Source of the DNA: QWQI01 sp964608915
Lineage (GTDB): Bacteria; Planctomycetota; Planctomycetia; Isosphaerales; Isosphaeraceae
Assembly (NCBI GenBank): GCA_964608915.1
Contig: CAZSQA010000001.1
Location: 62,001 to 126,000 of the forward strand
Direction: 5' to 3'
Length of the DNA: 64,000 nt
A program made the translations under genes and the position numbers. Positions 16,335 through 25,715 of the stretch are shown here, in pieces. The notes below the pieces were generated by a model, which made no database searches, was not told where the DNA came from, and saw only the letters and a program-made list of their open reading frames with translations. The first letter of the stretch is position 1; each line of letters begins with the position of its first letter.

Positions 16335-19300
16335 TTGTCCACACGGGTTCACGAGCTGGCCAAAGAGTTGAACGTCAAGAATCAGGAAATTCTTGATTTC
16401 CTCAGGGCTGAAGGGGAAAACGTCAAGGGAAGCCACCTTGCGAGTCTCGAACCCCATCAGATCGAGAAGGTCCGGAACCGTTACGCATCTGAAAGTTCCG
16501 GAGCCGTGTCCAGTCCGCCTCCCGCACCGTCGCCAGTCAGTCCTCCCGCCGAAAAGCCGCCGGTCGCCGTCGATCGAACGGAATCTTCGAAACCTACGAC
16601 GGATGAACGCACGTTGACGATTATCGCCGAACCGAAAGCTAAACCCGAGACTCCGGTCGCACCAGTCAGGGACAAACGCGAAGCCGCGGCCGTCGCTCCG
16701 GCGAAGCCCGTACAGGTCGCTCCAGTGGGTGACACACAGGCCGCCCCTCGGCAGCCTTCTCAGACATCCACGTTCGTCACGCCGCCGGCTTCTCCAGTGC
16801 CTCCGACGGCGCCGCCCGTTTCCCGCCCTTCAACTTCCTCTGCTCCGGCCGCGTCGCGATTTACGGGTACGGCTCCGACCGGACGAGGTCCGGTGATCAG
16901 TTCGGGGCTGCATCGCCACGGCCAGCCGCCGATCGCTCAGAAGCCGGCTCCCGACACGCGCAAGCCGGTCGAGCCTCGCCCTTCCGAGCCGTCTCCCGCG
17001 GCATCTTCAGGTTCGGATTCGCCTCAGCCGCCCACTCCGTTCACTCGTCGCGACTACATTGACCCGTACGGCGTTCGCCGGCCAGTTTCCGGTTCGACAA
17101 TGACAGCGGTTCCGCGGCCAGCTCCTGTGGATCGGAAGCCCGCCAGCGAAGGTTCCGGCGAGCGACGGCCGACACAAAGGCCGGTCGGTCAGGTTCCGCC
17201 GACCTTCCGTTCGCACGTGTCCTCCAGCACGACACCGGGTCAGGGGCCGATTCGCCGTACGACGGATCAGAGAAACCCACCGCGGCCTTCGGGGCCTGGC
17301 GTTCCGCCCCAGGGGGGCAGTTATCAGCGTCCGGACCGGAAGTACACGCCCGACGAACTTAGGGCGATGATGGAATCCGGCAAGATCGGCGGTCAGCAGA
17401 CGTTGAACAAGTCGGGTGGGCCTGGAACTCTCAAGCCGCCGCTGACAGGGATTCGCCCAGGCGTTTCGCCCTCTTCGCAGCTCGGTTCCGCGCCCGGCAC
17501 GGGATTCGCCCCGGTCAAGGAAATCGACGAAGAGGAAGAAAAGCGGCGAGCCAAAGCCGGCGGCCCGGTGGGCGAACGCGCCGTGCGACGGACCGAGCGT
17601 GAGAAAAGGCAGAAGGAGCGAGTCAAGTCGCCGCAGCCGGTCGATGACGTCATGAACGCTTCGGACGATGCCGACGAAAAAATTCGTAAACGACGCGCTC
17701 ACGGCAAAGCCAAGTCTCGCACCAGTGCCTCGCCCCAGCGGAAGGACAATGCCCAGATCGAGCCGCCTGTCACGATTCGCAGCCTTTCCGAGGCGATCGG
17801 GGTGAAGGCCAACGAGATCATGACCTTCCTGTTCCATCAGGGCAAACCCGTACGGATCAACGACGCACTGCCTGAAGCCATGGCCGTCGAGCTGGCGATG
17901 GAATTCGGCGTCGATCTCAAGATCGTGCATCAGCGCACGGCGGAAGACGACTTGCTGGAAGCCTTTACGGACGTGACGGAAGAAGGGGAAAAATCTCCCC
18001 GGGCTCCGATCATTACGATCCTGGGGCACGTTGACCACGGCAAGACCTCGCTGCTCGACAAAATCCGCAAATCGGACGTCGCGGCGCACGAATCGGGCGG
18101 CATTACTCAGCACATCGGTGCCTACCAGGTGGTACACAACGGGCACCCGATCACGTTCCTGGACACACCCGGGCACGAAGCGTTCACCTCGATGCGAGCT
18201 CGCGGCGCCAACGTGACGGACATCGTCGTCCTCGTGGTCGCGGCCGACGACGGCGTCATGCCGCAGACCGAGGAGGCGATCAGCCACGCCAAGGCGGCCG
18301 AAGTGCCGATCGTGGTGGCCCTGAACAAGGTTGACCTCCCGAACGTCAATTTCAACCGGATTTACGGCGAGCTCAGCCAGCATGGCCTGGTTCCGGAAGA
18401 GTACGGCGGCGACACGATCGTCGTGAAGACTTCGGCTCACACTGGCCTGGGCATTCCCGAACTCCTCGAGAATCTGCTTTTGCTGGCGGAACTCAAGGAA
18501 TTCAAGGGGAACCCGGATCGGCCTGCCGTCGGCACATGTCTCGAAGCCCAGATTTCCGAAGGCCGTGGCGCCCTGGTCACGATGCTGGTTCAGGACGGAA
18601 CTTTGCGGATCGGCGATGTCATCGTCTGCGGCGACGGCTACGGCCGTGTCCGTTCGATGTTCAACAACCGTGGCGAAGCCGTCGAAGAAGCCGGCCCGAG
18701 CATGCCCGTGGAAGTGAGCGGCCTGGATTCGGTCCCGGAAGCTGGCGAGAAATTCGCCGTGCTGTCCGACCTTTCCATGGCACGGGAAATTTCCGAAAAC
18801 CGCAAGATGCGTTCGCGTGAGCAGGACCGCTCCGAACGCTCGGCCGTGACGCTCGAAAACCTGTTCGATCGCATGAACGAACAACGTGTACGATGCCTGA
18901 ACATCATTCTTAAGGCTGATGTCCAGGGTTCTCTCGAAGCGCTCACCAAGGAACTCGACAAGCTCGAGAACACGGAAATCCCGATTCGGATCCTTCACCG
19001 GGCCGTCGGCGGAATTTCCGAAAGCGACGTTCAGCTTGCCGATGCCTCGCAGGCGATCATCGTCGGATTCCGGGTCGCGCCGGAAGACCGGGCGATCTCA
19101 ATGGCGGACGAGAAGAAAATCGACATTCGCCGTTACGACATCATCTATCAGGTGACGGACGAAATCAAAAAGGCGATCGAGGGGATGCTCGTCCCCGAGA
19201 TCAAGGAAGTCCACCTGGGCCGAGCCGCGGTCCGGCAGGTCTTCAAGATCACCAAGGTCGGCGCCGTCGCCGGCTGCTTCGTCACCCAGGGCACCATCGA

Positions 19301-19502
19301 ACGATCGGCCAAGGTTCGTCTTCTTCGCGACGGCCGCGAAATCTACAAGGGTTCCATCGAGGCACTCAAGAGATTCAAGGACGACGTCAAGGAAGTTCGC
19401 GAAGGTTTCGAGTGCGGTATCAAGGTGTCGAACTACGACGACCTCAAGACCGACGATATCATCGAAGCCTACAAGATCGAAGAAATTCGACGGACTCTGT
19501 GA
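16335..19502 (+). CDS. infB: Translation initiation factor IF-2
   Basis: The 1055-residue GTPase delivers initiator tRNA to the 30S subunit. An N-terminal IF2 helix (VHELAKELNVKNQEILDFLRAEG) is followed by a long Pro/Ala/Arg-rich linker (about 50-440), a second N-terminal domain (SLSEAIGVKANEIMTFLFHQG), and the G domain with GHVDHGKT at 564-571, DTPGHEAF and NKVD. Domains II-IV follow, including ILKADVQGSLEALTKEL. It starts at a TTG (16335) with AAGGAG 6 bases upstream; no ATG in frame precedes the N-terminal helix. The linker makes it longer than most IF2 proteins. Confidence 0.96.
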   Translation: MSTRVHELAKELNVKNQEILDFLRAEGENVKGSHLASLEPHQIEKVRNRYASESSGAVSSPPPAPSPVSPPAEKPPVAVDRTESSKPTTDERTLTIIAEPKAKPETPVAPVRDKREAAAVAPAKPVQVAPVGDTQAAPRQPSQTSTFVTPPASPVPPTAPPVSRPSTSSAPAASRFTGTAPTGRGPVISSGLHRHGQPPIAQKPAPDTRKPVEPRPSEPSPAASSGSDSPQPPTPFTRRDYIDPYGVRRPVSGSTMTAVPRPAPVDRKPASEGSGERRPTQRPVGQVPPTFRSHVSSSTTPGQGPIRRTTDQRNPPRPSGPGVPPQGGSYQRPDRKYTPDELRAMMESGKIGGQQTLNKSGGPGTLKPPLTGIRPGVSPSSQLGSAPGTGFAPVKEIDEEEEKRRAKAGGPVGERAVRRTEREKRQKERVKSPQPVDDVMNASDDADEKIRKRRAHGKAKSRTSASPQRKDNAQIEPPVTIRSLSEAIGVKANEIMTFLFHQGKPVRINDALPEAMAVELAMEFGVDLKIVHQRTAEDDLLEAFTDVTEEGEKSPRAPIITILGHVDHGKTSLLDKIRKSDVAAHESGGITQHIGAYQVVHNGHPITFLDTPGHEAFTSMRARGANVTDIVVLVVAADDGVMPQTEEAISHAKAAEVPIVVALNKVDLPNVNFNRIYGELSQHGLVPEEYGGDTIVVKTSAHTGLGIPELLENLLLLAELKEFKGNPDRPAVGTCLEAQISEGRGALVTMLVQDGTLRIGDVIVCGDGYGRVRSMFNNRGEAVEEAGPSMPVEVSGLDSVPEAGEKFAVLSDLSMAREISENRKMRSREQDRSERSAVTLENLFDRMNEQRVRCLNIILKADVQGSLEALTKELDKLENTEIPIRILHRAVGGISESDVQLADASQAIIVGFRVAPEDRAISMADEKKIDIRRYDIIYQVTDEIKKAIEGMLVPEIKEVHLGRAAVRQVFKITKVGAVAGCFVTQGTIERSAKVRLLRDGREIYKGSIEALKRFKDDVKEVREGFECGIKVSNYDDLKTDDIIEAYKIEEIRRTL

Positions 19503-19593
19503 TGCGGCCGATAAGATGCGGTCTCCGGATCGCATCTGGCCGTGACCGTGAACCTTTCGATGCCCGTTTTCTCGGAAGCGACGATTCCGATCC

Positions 19594-20025
19594 ATGAGTT
19601 CACACCGTAATCTCCGAGTGGCTGAGGCGATCAGGGAAGTGATCGCCAATTCCATTCTCTTCGAAGTTCACGATCCTCGGGTCCGCAACGTCACGGTATT
19701 GGCGGCCGAGGTTTCTCCGGACATTCGGAACGCGAAGGTCTTCGTGACCGTTACAGGCGATCGCCGTGACGAACGTCGAGTCATGCAGGGGCTTCAGTCT
19801 TGCAGGGGCTTTCTTCAGGCGAAAGTCGCCGCGCGGCTGCAGACCCGGGTGACGCCCGAATTGAAATTCGAAATCGACAATTCCGCGAAACGCACCAGCG
19901 AATTGCTCAAGCTGATCGAGTCGACCGTCTCGACCGATGCCGTGGAAATGGCCGATTCCACTGACGATGAAGCCGATCCCGAAGGGGACGATGGCGATAT
20001 CGCACCGAATTCCGGACAAGACTGA
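19594..20025 (+). CDS. rbfA: Ribosome-binding factor A
   Basis: The 143-residue KH-fold protein matures the 30S subunit by acting on the 5' end of 16S rRNA. RVAEAIREVIANSILFEVHDPRV, NVTVLAAEVSPDIRNAKVFVTV, and RVTPELKFEIDNSAKRTSELLKLI are typical RbfA segments. The last 30 residues are an acidic tail (DSTDDEADPEGDDGD). It lies 91 bases after infB as third gene of the operon. In many bacteria truB follows; here truB is at 41.6 kb. Confidence 0.93.
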   Translation: MSSHRNLRVAEAIREVIANSILFEVHDPRVRNVTVLAAEVSPDIRNAKVFVTVTGDRRDERRVMQGLQSCRGFLQAKVAARLQTRVTPELKFEIDNSAKRTSELLKLIESTVSTDAVEMADSTDDEADPEGDDGDIAPNSGQD

Positions 20026-20083
20026 TCCCCGTCAAGCCGTGACGGCCGAACCGATCCGAACGATTCAAGAGTCCATTCCACAC

Positions 20084-21310
20084 ATGGCTGCTCCGAAAAC
20101 GCCCAAAGCTCTGCTCATTTCGCAAATGCTCGACCAGCTCAAATCGGCTTTTCCGGACGTGGCGGATCTACCCCGGCTGGAAATGGTCGAGAGCGTGATA
20201 TTCGCGATCCTGCGAGAAAATCGCAATTCCGCCGAAGCTCTGGCTTCGATCGCCCGATTCAAATCGGATTACGAAGACGATTACAACGAATTACGAGTCA
20301 GCGGGCTGAGGGAAATTCTGAGGAAGATAGGCCCCGCTTCCGACGCCGAAGCACGGGCCCGAGAGATCCGCAGGTTCCTGCATCAGATTTTCGACAAAAA
20401 CTACAAATTCCAGATCGACGGGCTCGCCAAAAAACCCTTCAAGGAAGCTCGCGACGACCTCAAGGACTACGAAGCCCTGGCCAACGATCATCACATGGCC
20501 TATGTTCAGGTGCAAAGTCTCGGAGGGCACGCCTTTCCGGTTGACGCCCGGATTCTCGAAACCGCGCGTCGCCTGGGTGTGGTGGATCCCGCCGCTGATG
20601 CCGCGACGTTGCGAGGGCTTCTCGAAAAGAATATCCCCAAAGCCCAGATTCATCATGCCATCGCTCTCGTGGAACGGTTCGTCAACGAAGTCTGCCTTGC
20701 CGTTGCACCTCGCTGCAATGACTGTCCATTCCAGAAGATATGCCCATTTCACCTCGGATTGACGCAAGGCGGCAAACCGTCCAGGACTGTCGAGTCTCCG
20801 GCCAGCCCGAAACCGAAGACCCAGAAATCCGCACCAGCGGCTGCCTCGGTAATTGAGAAAAAGGCGAAACCGGCTGCCTCATCTGAGCCTGTCGCCGCTG
20901 CGAAATCCGGCAAATCGGCCAAAGACATTCCTGCCGCTCAGATAGCATCGATCCCGAAGACCAAAGCCGCCGCCGACAAACCTGCTGCAAAAAGCCCACC
21001 AGCGCAAACCGCCGCGCCGAAAAAATCCGCTTCGACCGAGCTTCCACCTGTCGTAGCACCTGAAAAACCCGCAGCGAAACCGCAGTCATCGAAACCTGCA
21101 AAGGCCGCTCTTGTCGTCGAATCGAAGCCTGCCAAAGCCGCCTCGAATGACGTAAAATCACCTGCGAAAATCAACGAGCACTCAGCGAAGAAGCCGGAAG
21201 GCAAAACGGCGGCGGCAACCGTCAAGGAACCAGCGCCGAAACCCGCCGCAGCCGTCAAGCCGGCCTCCAGGGCCGCCAAACCCGCACCGAAAAAGGGAAA
21301 GAAGTCCTAA
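20084..21310 (+). CDS. Endonuclease III-like HhH-GPD protein with Ala/Lys/Pro-rich tail
   Basis: The 408-residue protein has an N-terminal half like endonuclease III. The Fe-S loop is intact: Cys204, Cys211, Cys214 and Cys220 (C-X6-C-X2-C-X5-C). Asp154 in PVDARILETARRLG matches the catalytic Asp. The hairpin that normally carries the catalytic Lys (LPGVGxKTA) is replaced by a divergent segment ending VQSLGGHAF, so base-excision lyase activity may be lost. From about residue 230 the protein is a tail of repeated Ala-Lys-Pro, like histone H1-type DNA-binding tails. Start is the ATG at 20084, 58 bases after rbfA, probably co-transcribed. Function may be DNA binding or repair. Confidence 0.78.
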   Translation: MAAPKTPKALLISQMLDQLKSAFPDVADLPRLEMVESVIFAILRENRNSAEALASIARFKSDYEDDYNELRVSGLREILRKIGPASDAEARAREIRRFLHQIFDKNYKFQIDGLAKKPFKEARDDLKDYEALANDHHMAYVQVQSLGGHAFPVDARILETARRLGVVDPAADAATLRGLLEKNIPKAQIHHAIALVERFVNEVCLAVAPRCNDCPFQKICPFHLGLTQGGKPSRTVESPASPKPKTQKSAPAAASVIEKKAKPAASSEPVAAAKSGKSAKDIPAAQIASIPKTKAAADKPAAKSPPAQTAAPKKSASTELPPVVAPEKPAAKPQSSKPAKAALVVESKPAKAASNDVKSPAKINEHSAKKPEGKTAAATVKEPAPKPAAAVKPASRAAKPAPKKGKKS

Positions 21311-21415
21311 GCCGCTTTATCCCTTGAAGTTCGGTGTGCCTTTGCCGTGCTCACGCAACACCGGCGAAACCGGTTTCGTGCCTGCGAATGATTGACATCC
21401 GCCGGAGTCATTACC

Positions 21416-23506
21416 ATGGACGATGTCACCCGGATCTTTGCGCTGGACGGTCCCCTCGCACAAACGATGGGCAACCGCTTTGAGCCGCGCGGGCAACAGA
21501 GGAACATGGCGATCTCCGTTCGTGATGCCCTCAAGAGCAAGCGTCACCTGGTGGTCGAAGCGGGCACCGGGGTCGGCAAATCTTTCGCCTATCTGATTCC
21601 GGCCATTCTTCACGCCGTCGAAAAGAACGCCAGGGTGGTCGTGTCGACTCACACGATCGCACTGCAGGAACAGATCATGAGCAAGGACATCCCTCGCCTT
21701 GCCCAATTTCTGCCCGAATTTTCCGCCGTGCTGGTGAAAGGCCGTTCGAATTACGTCAGCCTTCGGCGGTTCGAATTCGCCTACCAGCAGCGGCACATGC
21801 TTTTCGACATGGGTGACGACGATTTCGTCCAGCTCGAGAAAATCGCCGCCTGGCTGAAGGAGCCGGACTGCGACGGCAGCCGTGCCACGCTCGATTTCCG
21901 CCCTTCGCAGGAAGTCTGGGAGAACGTCGCCAGCGAGTCAGACAACTGCCTCGGCCCGAAATGCCCGACACACAAGACTTGCCATTATTTCGCGGCTCGG
22001 CGGCAGGTTTCGAGAGCCCAGATTCTCGTCGTCAATCACGCTCTGTTCTTCAGCGATCTGGCCGTCCGCGACGCCAACGACAATCACGGCATCCTGCCTG
22101 ATTACGACGCCGTCATTTTCGACGAAGCCCACACGATCGATCAGGTCGCCGCGGACCATTTCGGGTTCCGCCTTTCGAATACCAGCCTCGACTATCAAAT
22201 GAGCCGCCTTCGTGGCCGGAATCGCCCTGACAGAGGCTTTCTGGCCAATTACGGCTGGAATCATGAGGCTAATCTCGTCGAAGCGGTGCGAGGCGAAGCC
22301 CGCAAGTATTTCGAAAAAGTCTGGTCGCTCGTTTCGAATGCGCCGGCCCGACCCGGCTATCATAAGCTCGACGCTCCGTTGCCCGGAATGCCGGTTGTTA
22401 TCTCCGCCATCGACGAACTCACGGGAAGTCTGGCCGAGCGCATCCAGCAATTGCCATCGGAAGAAGCCGCGATCGAATTGAAAGCCCTGGTTCTTCGTAC
22501 CAATGCGCTGGCCGTGAGTTTGTTGCACTGGCACAGGCGCACGATGCCGATCGACTCGGTCTACTGGATCGAGGCCGAAGTCACTCGCAAGGCTCGCGCC
22601 AGTGCCGGGGCAGATGTCAATTCCATGCCGAACCGGTTCACGGTCGTCGCTGCACCGCTCGACGTCGGCGAAGAGTTCCGGTCGCGCGTGCTCGAAGCCG
22701 GCGTCACTTGCATTATGACATCGGCGACCCTCTCCGTCGGCGTACCGCCGGATTTCCGGTTCTTTCACGATCGTATTCATTTCGATGACGCAATCGGCGA
22801 TTCGGTCCGTTTCGACAGCCCATTCGATTATCCGAAACAGGCGAAACTTGTCGTCTATTCCGGTATGCCCGACCCGACTCGCGATCGCATGGAATTTCAA
22901 CACGAGTCGACCGAAATCGTGCGTGATCGCGTGATCGCCAACCAGGGCAGAAGTCTCGTGCTTTTCACGTCTTACGAAATGCTGCGGTCGACTGCGGCCC
23001 GCGTTCGCGATGCCCTTGCCGCCAATGGTATCCGCCTGCTCGTGCAGGGCGAAGGGCCGACGCCGGCTCAAATGGTGGCCCAGTTCATGAAGGGCGGCCC
23101 GGCCGTCATTTTCGGCACCGATTCGTTCTGGCAGGGGGTGGACATTCCGGGCGACCGGCTGACGCAGGTCATCGTCGTGAAACTCCCCTTCGCCGTGCCG
23201 GATCATCCGCTGCTCGAAGCCCGGCTGGACGACATCCGGCGCAACGGCGGCAATCCGTTCTTCGCCTATCAATTGCCCGACGCCATCATCAAATTGAAAC
23301 AGGGGTTCGGGCGGCTGATCCGTACCGCCACCGACCACGGCGAAGTGCATTTGCTCGACCCCCGCGTCGCGAACAAGCCCTACGGCCGCCAGTTCCTCGA
23401 ATCTCTGCCGAAATGCCGAGTCGAATATGTAGGTCAGGACAAGCCCTCACCCGTTGTACGAAACTCAACTCGAAAAGAAACCGGATCTCACGAATCTCCG
23501 TTTTGA
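21416..23506 (+). CDS. dinG: DinG/XPD-family ATP-dependent helicase
   Basis: The 696-residue superfamily 2 helicase has VEAGTGVGKSFAYLIP (Walker A), STHTIALQEQI (motif Ia), FDEAHTID (DEAH) and a C-terminal helicase domain including TDSFWQGVDIPGDRL and QGFGRLIR. Between motifs Ia and II lies DNCLGPKCPTHKTCHYFAARR, the iron-sulfur cysteines of DinG/YoaA-type enzymes, with a further Cys (PDCDG) upstream. These unwind DNA 5' to 3' in repair and R-loop removal. Start is the ATG at 21416; a TTG eight codons upstream is also in frame. It follows the endonuclease III-like gene by 105 bases. Confidence 0.9.
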   Translation: MDDVTRIFALDGPLAQTMGNRFEPRGQQRNMAISVRDALKSKRHLVVEAGTGVGKSFAYLIPAILHAVEKNARVVVSTHTIALQEQIMSKDIPRLAQFLPEFSAVLVKGRSNYVSLRRFEFAYQQRHMLFDMGDDDFVQLEKIAAWLKEPDCDGSRATLDFRPSQEVWENVASESDNCLGPKCPTHKTCHYFAARRQVSRAQILVVNHALFFSDLAVRDANDNHGILPDYDAVIFDEAHTIDQVAADHFGFRLSNTSLDYQMSRLRGRNRPDRGFLANYGWNHEANLVEAVRGEARKYFEKVWSLVSNAPARPGYHKLDAPLPGMPVVISAIDELTGSLAERIQQLPSEEAAIELKALVLRTNALAVSLLHWHRRTMPIDSVYWIEAEVTRKARASAGADVNSMPNRFTVVAAPLDVGEEFRSRVLEAGVTCIMTSATLSVGVPPDFRFFHDRIHFDDAIGDSVRFDSPFDYPKQAKLVVYSGMPDPTRDRMEFQHESTEIVRDRVIANQGRSLVLFTSYEMLRSTAARVRDALAANGIRLLVQGEGPTPAQMVAQFMKGGPAVIFGTDSFWQGVDIPGDRLTQVIVVKLPFAVPDHPLLEARLDDIRRNGGNPFFAYQLPDAIIKLKQGFGRLIRTATDHGEVHLLDPRVANKPYGRQFLESLPKCRVEYVGQDKPSPVVRNSTRKETGSHESPF

Positions 23507-24027
23507 TTTTCGAGGGGTATCGATCTGTTCGAACACATTTCCAATTCGCGAGTTCGAATCCGATTTCGGCTTTTCTGAGGGTTCCGGCCTGACTTCGGTT
23601 TTCCTTTCGAATTCAACTTGTCGAAGAAGTTCTGATATGCCTCGATGACCGATGTCACAATTTTCTCGGACCTTACCGGGTCTTTCGAAAGGTAACTGAC
23701 CCGGATTCCATTTTCTGACGGGGATACCTCGAGATCCAGATACAGATCTTCGAATTCGATGTCATGAAATCCGCTGATAAGGATGGCGTCGTTCAGGACG
23801 GCTATGCTTTTCAGTAAAGCGATTCGGGTCTTCACGAACTTTTCCCGATTCAACAGGCTATCGTTTCGACCGATGCTCGGATCGATCACGATTTCCGCCT
23901 GCCATGGCTCAGGCCGATTCACGCCGATCAGCCAGAACGTCAGCACGATCACCAGCATGAGTGTCACGGTCAGCCCGGTGATGAGCAAAAATCGACTGTT
24001 GCCCGATTCGGTCGATTTCGAAGTCAT
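23488..24027 (-). CDS. Uncharacterised single-pass membrane protein
   Basis: The 179-residue protein has one N-terminal membrane helix (FLLITGLTVTLMLVIVLTFWLI) and a soluble extracytoplasmic domain containing QAEIVIDPSIGRN and LYLDLEVSPSENGIRVSYLSKDP. The C-terminal 30 residues are basic. The ATG at 24027 is fixed by an ideal AGGAGG seven bases upstream. The beta-rich part loosely resembles the periplasmic segment of polysaccharide co-polymerase (Wzz-type) proteins, but too weakly to name it. It lies 23 bases after the DUF1559 gene in the same direction and overlaps the end of dinG by 19 bases. Confidence 0.6.
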   Translation of the reverse strand: MTSKSTESGNSRFLLITGLTVTLMLVIVLTFWLIGVNRPEPWQAEIVIDPSIGRNDSLLNREKFVKTRIALLKSIAVLNDAILISGFHDIEFEDLYLDLEVSPSENGIRVSYLSKDPVRSEKIVTSVIEAYQNFFDKLNSKGKPKSGRNPQKSRNRIRTRELEMCSNRSIPLENQNGDS

Positions 24028-24050
24028 TTGCGTTCCTCCTGTCTTTGGGT

Positions 24051-24869
24051 TTACCACGGTGCATTCGCCCAATCGAAAAATTCGCCGCCGCTTGCGGTCG
24101 ATATTTTCATCACGAAATTCGGATCGATCGAGTTTTTCAGGAATCGCACGTTTCCGTCGGCGAATGCGGCATTGACGCCGCCAGGGTGCTGCTTCTTTCT
24201 CGGGTTTTTATCGTTCAGGATACGGCAGAACCCTTCAGGATCGATGTCCTGCGGAGACGTCCAGGGGACGCCGCTTTCGTTATCAAGCTCAACGACCAGG
24301 AGCGTATCGCTCAGGCCGTCGCGGATCTCCTCGGGTTTCAGCGTATGCGAGCCCGGAAATGGCGTGTTTTCTCCTGAGAGGACGACGTAGGCTGTGAGTG
24401 TCTTGTTTTCGTGCTTCGCGTTCGATCTTCCCCATCGCCCGAACGCGTAGTTCGGGCACTGAAAGGCCGAAGGAATCCGTTCCGCCAGTTTGCGATTGTT
24501 CGGGCCGTCCCACGGTTCGTCGAACCGATACTGGTCATAAAGTTGCTGTTGATCCAGAAACGGCAGAATGAGAACACGCCAGCTATGCATGGGCGTGCCG
24601 TCATCGGCGGCGACATAAGCAGGGGGTAAAGAATCGTAAGTTTCTTGATAACTCTGTAGTGCAAATGCGATTTGTCTCAGATTGTTATTGCACTGGATTC
24701 GATTGGCTGCTTGATGGAAGGGCCGCTTTCCCGGCTGAAACAAGGAAATCGTCAGGGCGATGATAGCGATCATCCAGAGAATCGTTCGGATTGAAATGCG
24801 AATACGAAAGAGCGGACCTGGATCGCTCATCGATTCGACGGATCGCATTTCGCGAGGACGATCGTTCAT
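24051..24869 (-). CDS. DUF1559 protein, H-X9-DG type (copy 2)
   Basis: The 272-residue protein belongs to the planctomycete-expanded DUF1559 family of pseudopilin-like secreted proteins. It has a basic N-terminus and one membrane helix (ILWMIAIIALTISLF), then CNNNLRQIAFALQSYQETYDSLPP, and HPGGVNAAFADGNVRFL near the C-terminus, an exact H-X9-DG. The ATG at 24869 has GGAG at good spacing and aligns with the start of its neighbour; an ATG at 24875 is two codons upstream. It is about 60% similar by eye to the adjacent copy, so the two are a tandem duplication. Confidence 0.88.
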   Translation of the reverse strand: MNDRPREMRSVESMSDPGPLFRIRISIRTILWMIAIIALTISLFQPGKRPFHQAANRIQCNNNLRQIAFALQSYQETYDSLPPAYVAADDGTPMHSWRVLILPFLDQQQLYDQYRFDEPWDGPNNRKLAERIPSAFQCPNYAFGRWGRSNAKHENKTLTAYVVLSGENTPFPGSHTLKPEEIRDGLSDTLLVVELDNESGVPWTSPQDIDPEGFCRILNDKNPRKKQHPGGVNAAFADGNVRFLKNSIDPNFVMKISTASGGEFFDWANAPW

Positions 24870-24902
24870 GGTCATGACTCCACGATCGAAGCCGATGGCA
24901 TT

Positions 24903-25715
24903 TCAATACGCATCGGCCGGGATCTTTTCGCCTCCGCGAATTGTCGAGAGGGCTTCGATCGTCTTTCGATCGGTCCGCTTCCGCAGAAATCTCACGGATC
25001 CATCCGCGAAAGCGGCATTCATGCCGCCGGAGTGGCGATCGTTTTCCGGTTCGCCCTGATTCAGCAGCCGAATGAACTCGGCCGGGGCGATGTCCCTTGG
25101 GGCCAGCCAGGGCACGGCGATTTCACGGTTCACCTCGACGACCATCAGCGTATTGCTCGTGCCGTCCGGGATCTCATTCAGGTTGGTCACTCTTGAGCCA
25201 GGAAACGGTGTCTCGTCTCCCGACAGAACGAAGTAGGAAGTGAGCGAATCGTCCGTTTTCGGATCGCTCCCGAACCACCACCGGGATCGCCGAATCGAGG
25301 GGCAGCGATAGCTCGTCGGGTTTCGATCCGCCAGATTGCGATTGTTCGGGCCGTCCCACGGCTCATCGAACCGATACTGGTCATAGAGATTCTGATCGCC
25401 CAGAAACGGCAGAATCAGCACTCGCCAGCTATGCATGGGCGTTCCGTCGTCGTCTGCGACGCAGGCCGGCGGCAGGGATCCGTACTTCTCCTGATACTGG
25501 TGCAGTGCCAGGGAGATCTGCCGTAGGTTATTCACGCACTGTGCCCTGCGTGCCGCCTCGGGGGCGGATCGCACCGCGGGCAAAAGCAGCGAGATCGACA
25601 GCCCGATGATGGCGATCGCCCACAGGAACGAGCGAATCGGAAAGCGAAAGCGAATGAGCGGCCCGGAATTGTCGTATGCAGACATGTATGTCATTTCTTC
25701 GGAGCGATCGAACAT
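24903..25715 (-). CDS. DUF1559 protein, H-X9-DG type (copy 1)
   Basis: The 270-residue protein has the same layout as the next gene: N-terminal helix FLWAIAIIGLSISLLLPAV, CVNNLRQISLALHQYQEKYGSLPP, MHSWRVLILPFL, and HSGGMNAAFADGSVRFL (H-X9-DG). The ATG at 25715 is supported by GGAGG upstream and matches the start of the paralogue, although it makes a 25-base overlap with the preceding DUF2306 gene; an ATG at 25694 would give a four-base ATGA overlap. These proteins are probably minor pseudopilins or surface proteins, with unknown function. Confidence 0.88.
   Translation of the reverse strand: MFDRSEEMTYMSAYDNSGPLIRFRFPIRSFLWAIAIIGLSISLLLPAVRSAPEAARRAQCVNNLRQISLALHQYQEKYGSLPPACVADDDGTPMHSWRVLILPFLGDQNLYDQYRFDEPWDGPNNRNLADRNPTSYRCPSIRRSRWWFGSDPKTDDSLTSYFVLSGDETPFPGSRVTNLNEIPDGTSNTLMVVEVNREIAVPWLAPRDIAPAEFIRLLNQGEPENDRHSGGMNAAFADGSVRFLRKRTDRKTIEALSTIRGGEKIPADAY

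Noticed and set aside
23540..23570. A T-loop-like GTTCGAATCC word that might indicate a tRNA.
   Set aside because: No acceptor stem, D-loop or anticodon arm can be formed around it, and it lies inside a gene. Similar words in cyaB and serA are also coding.
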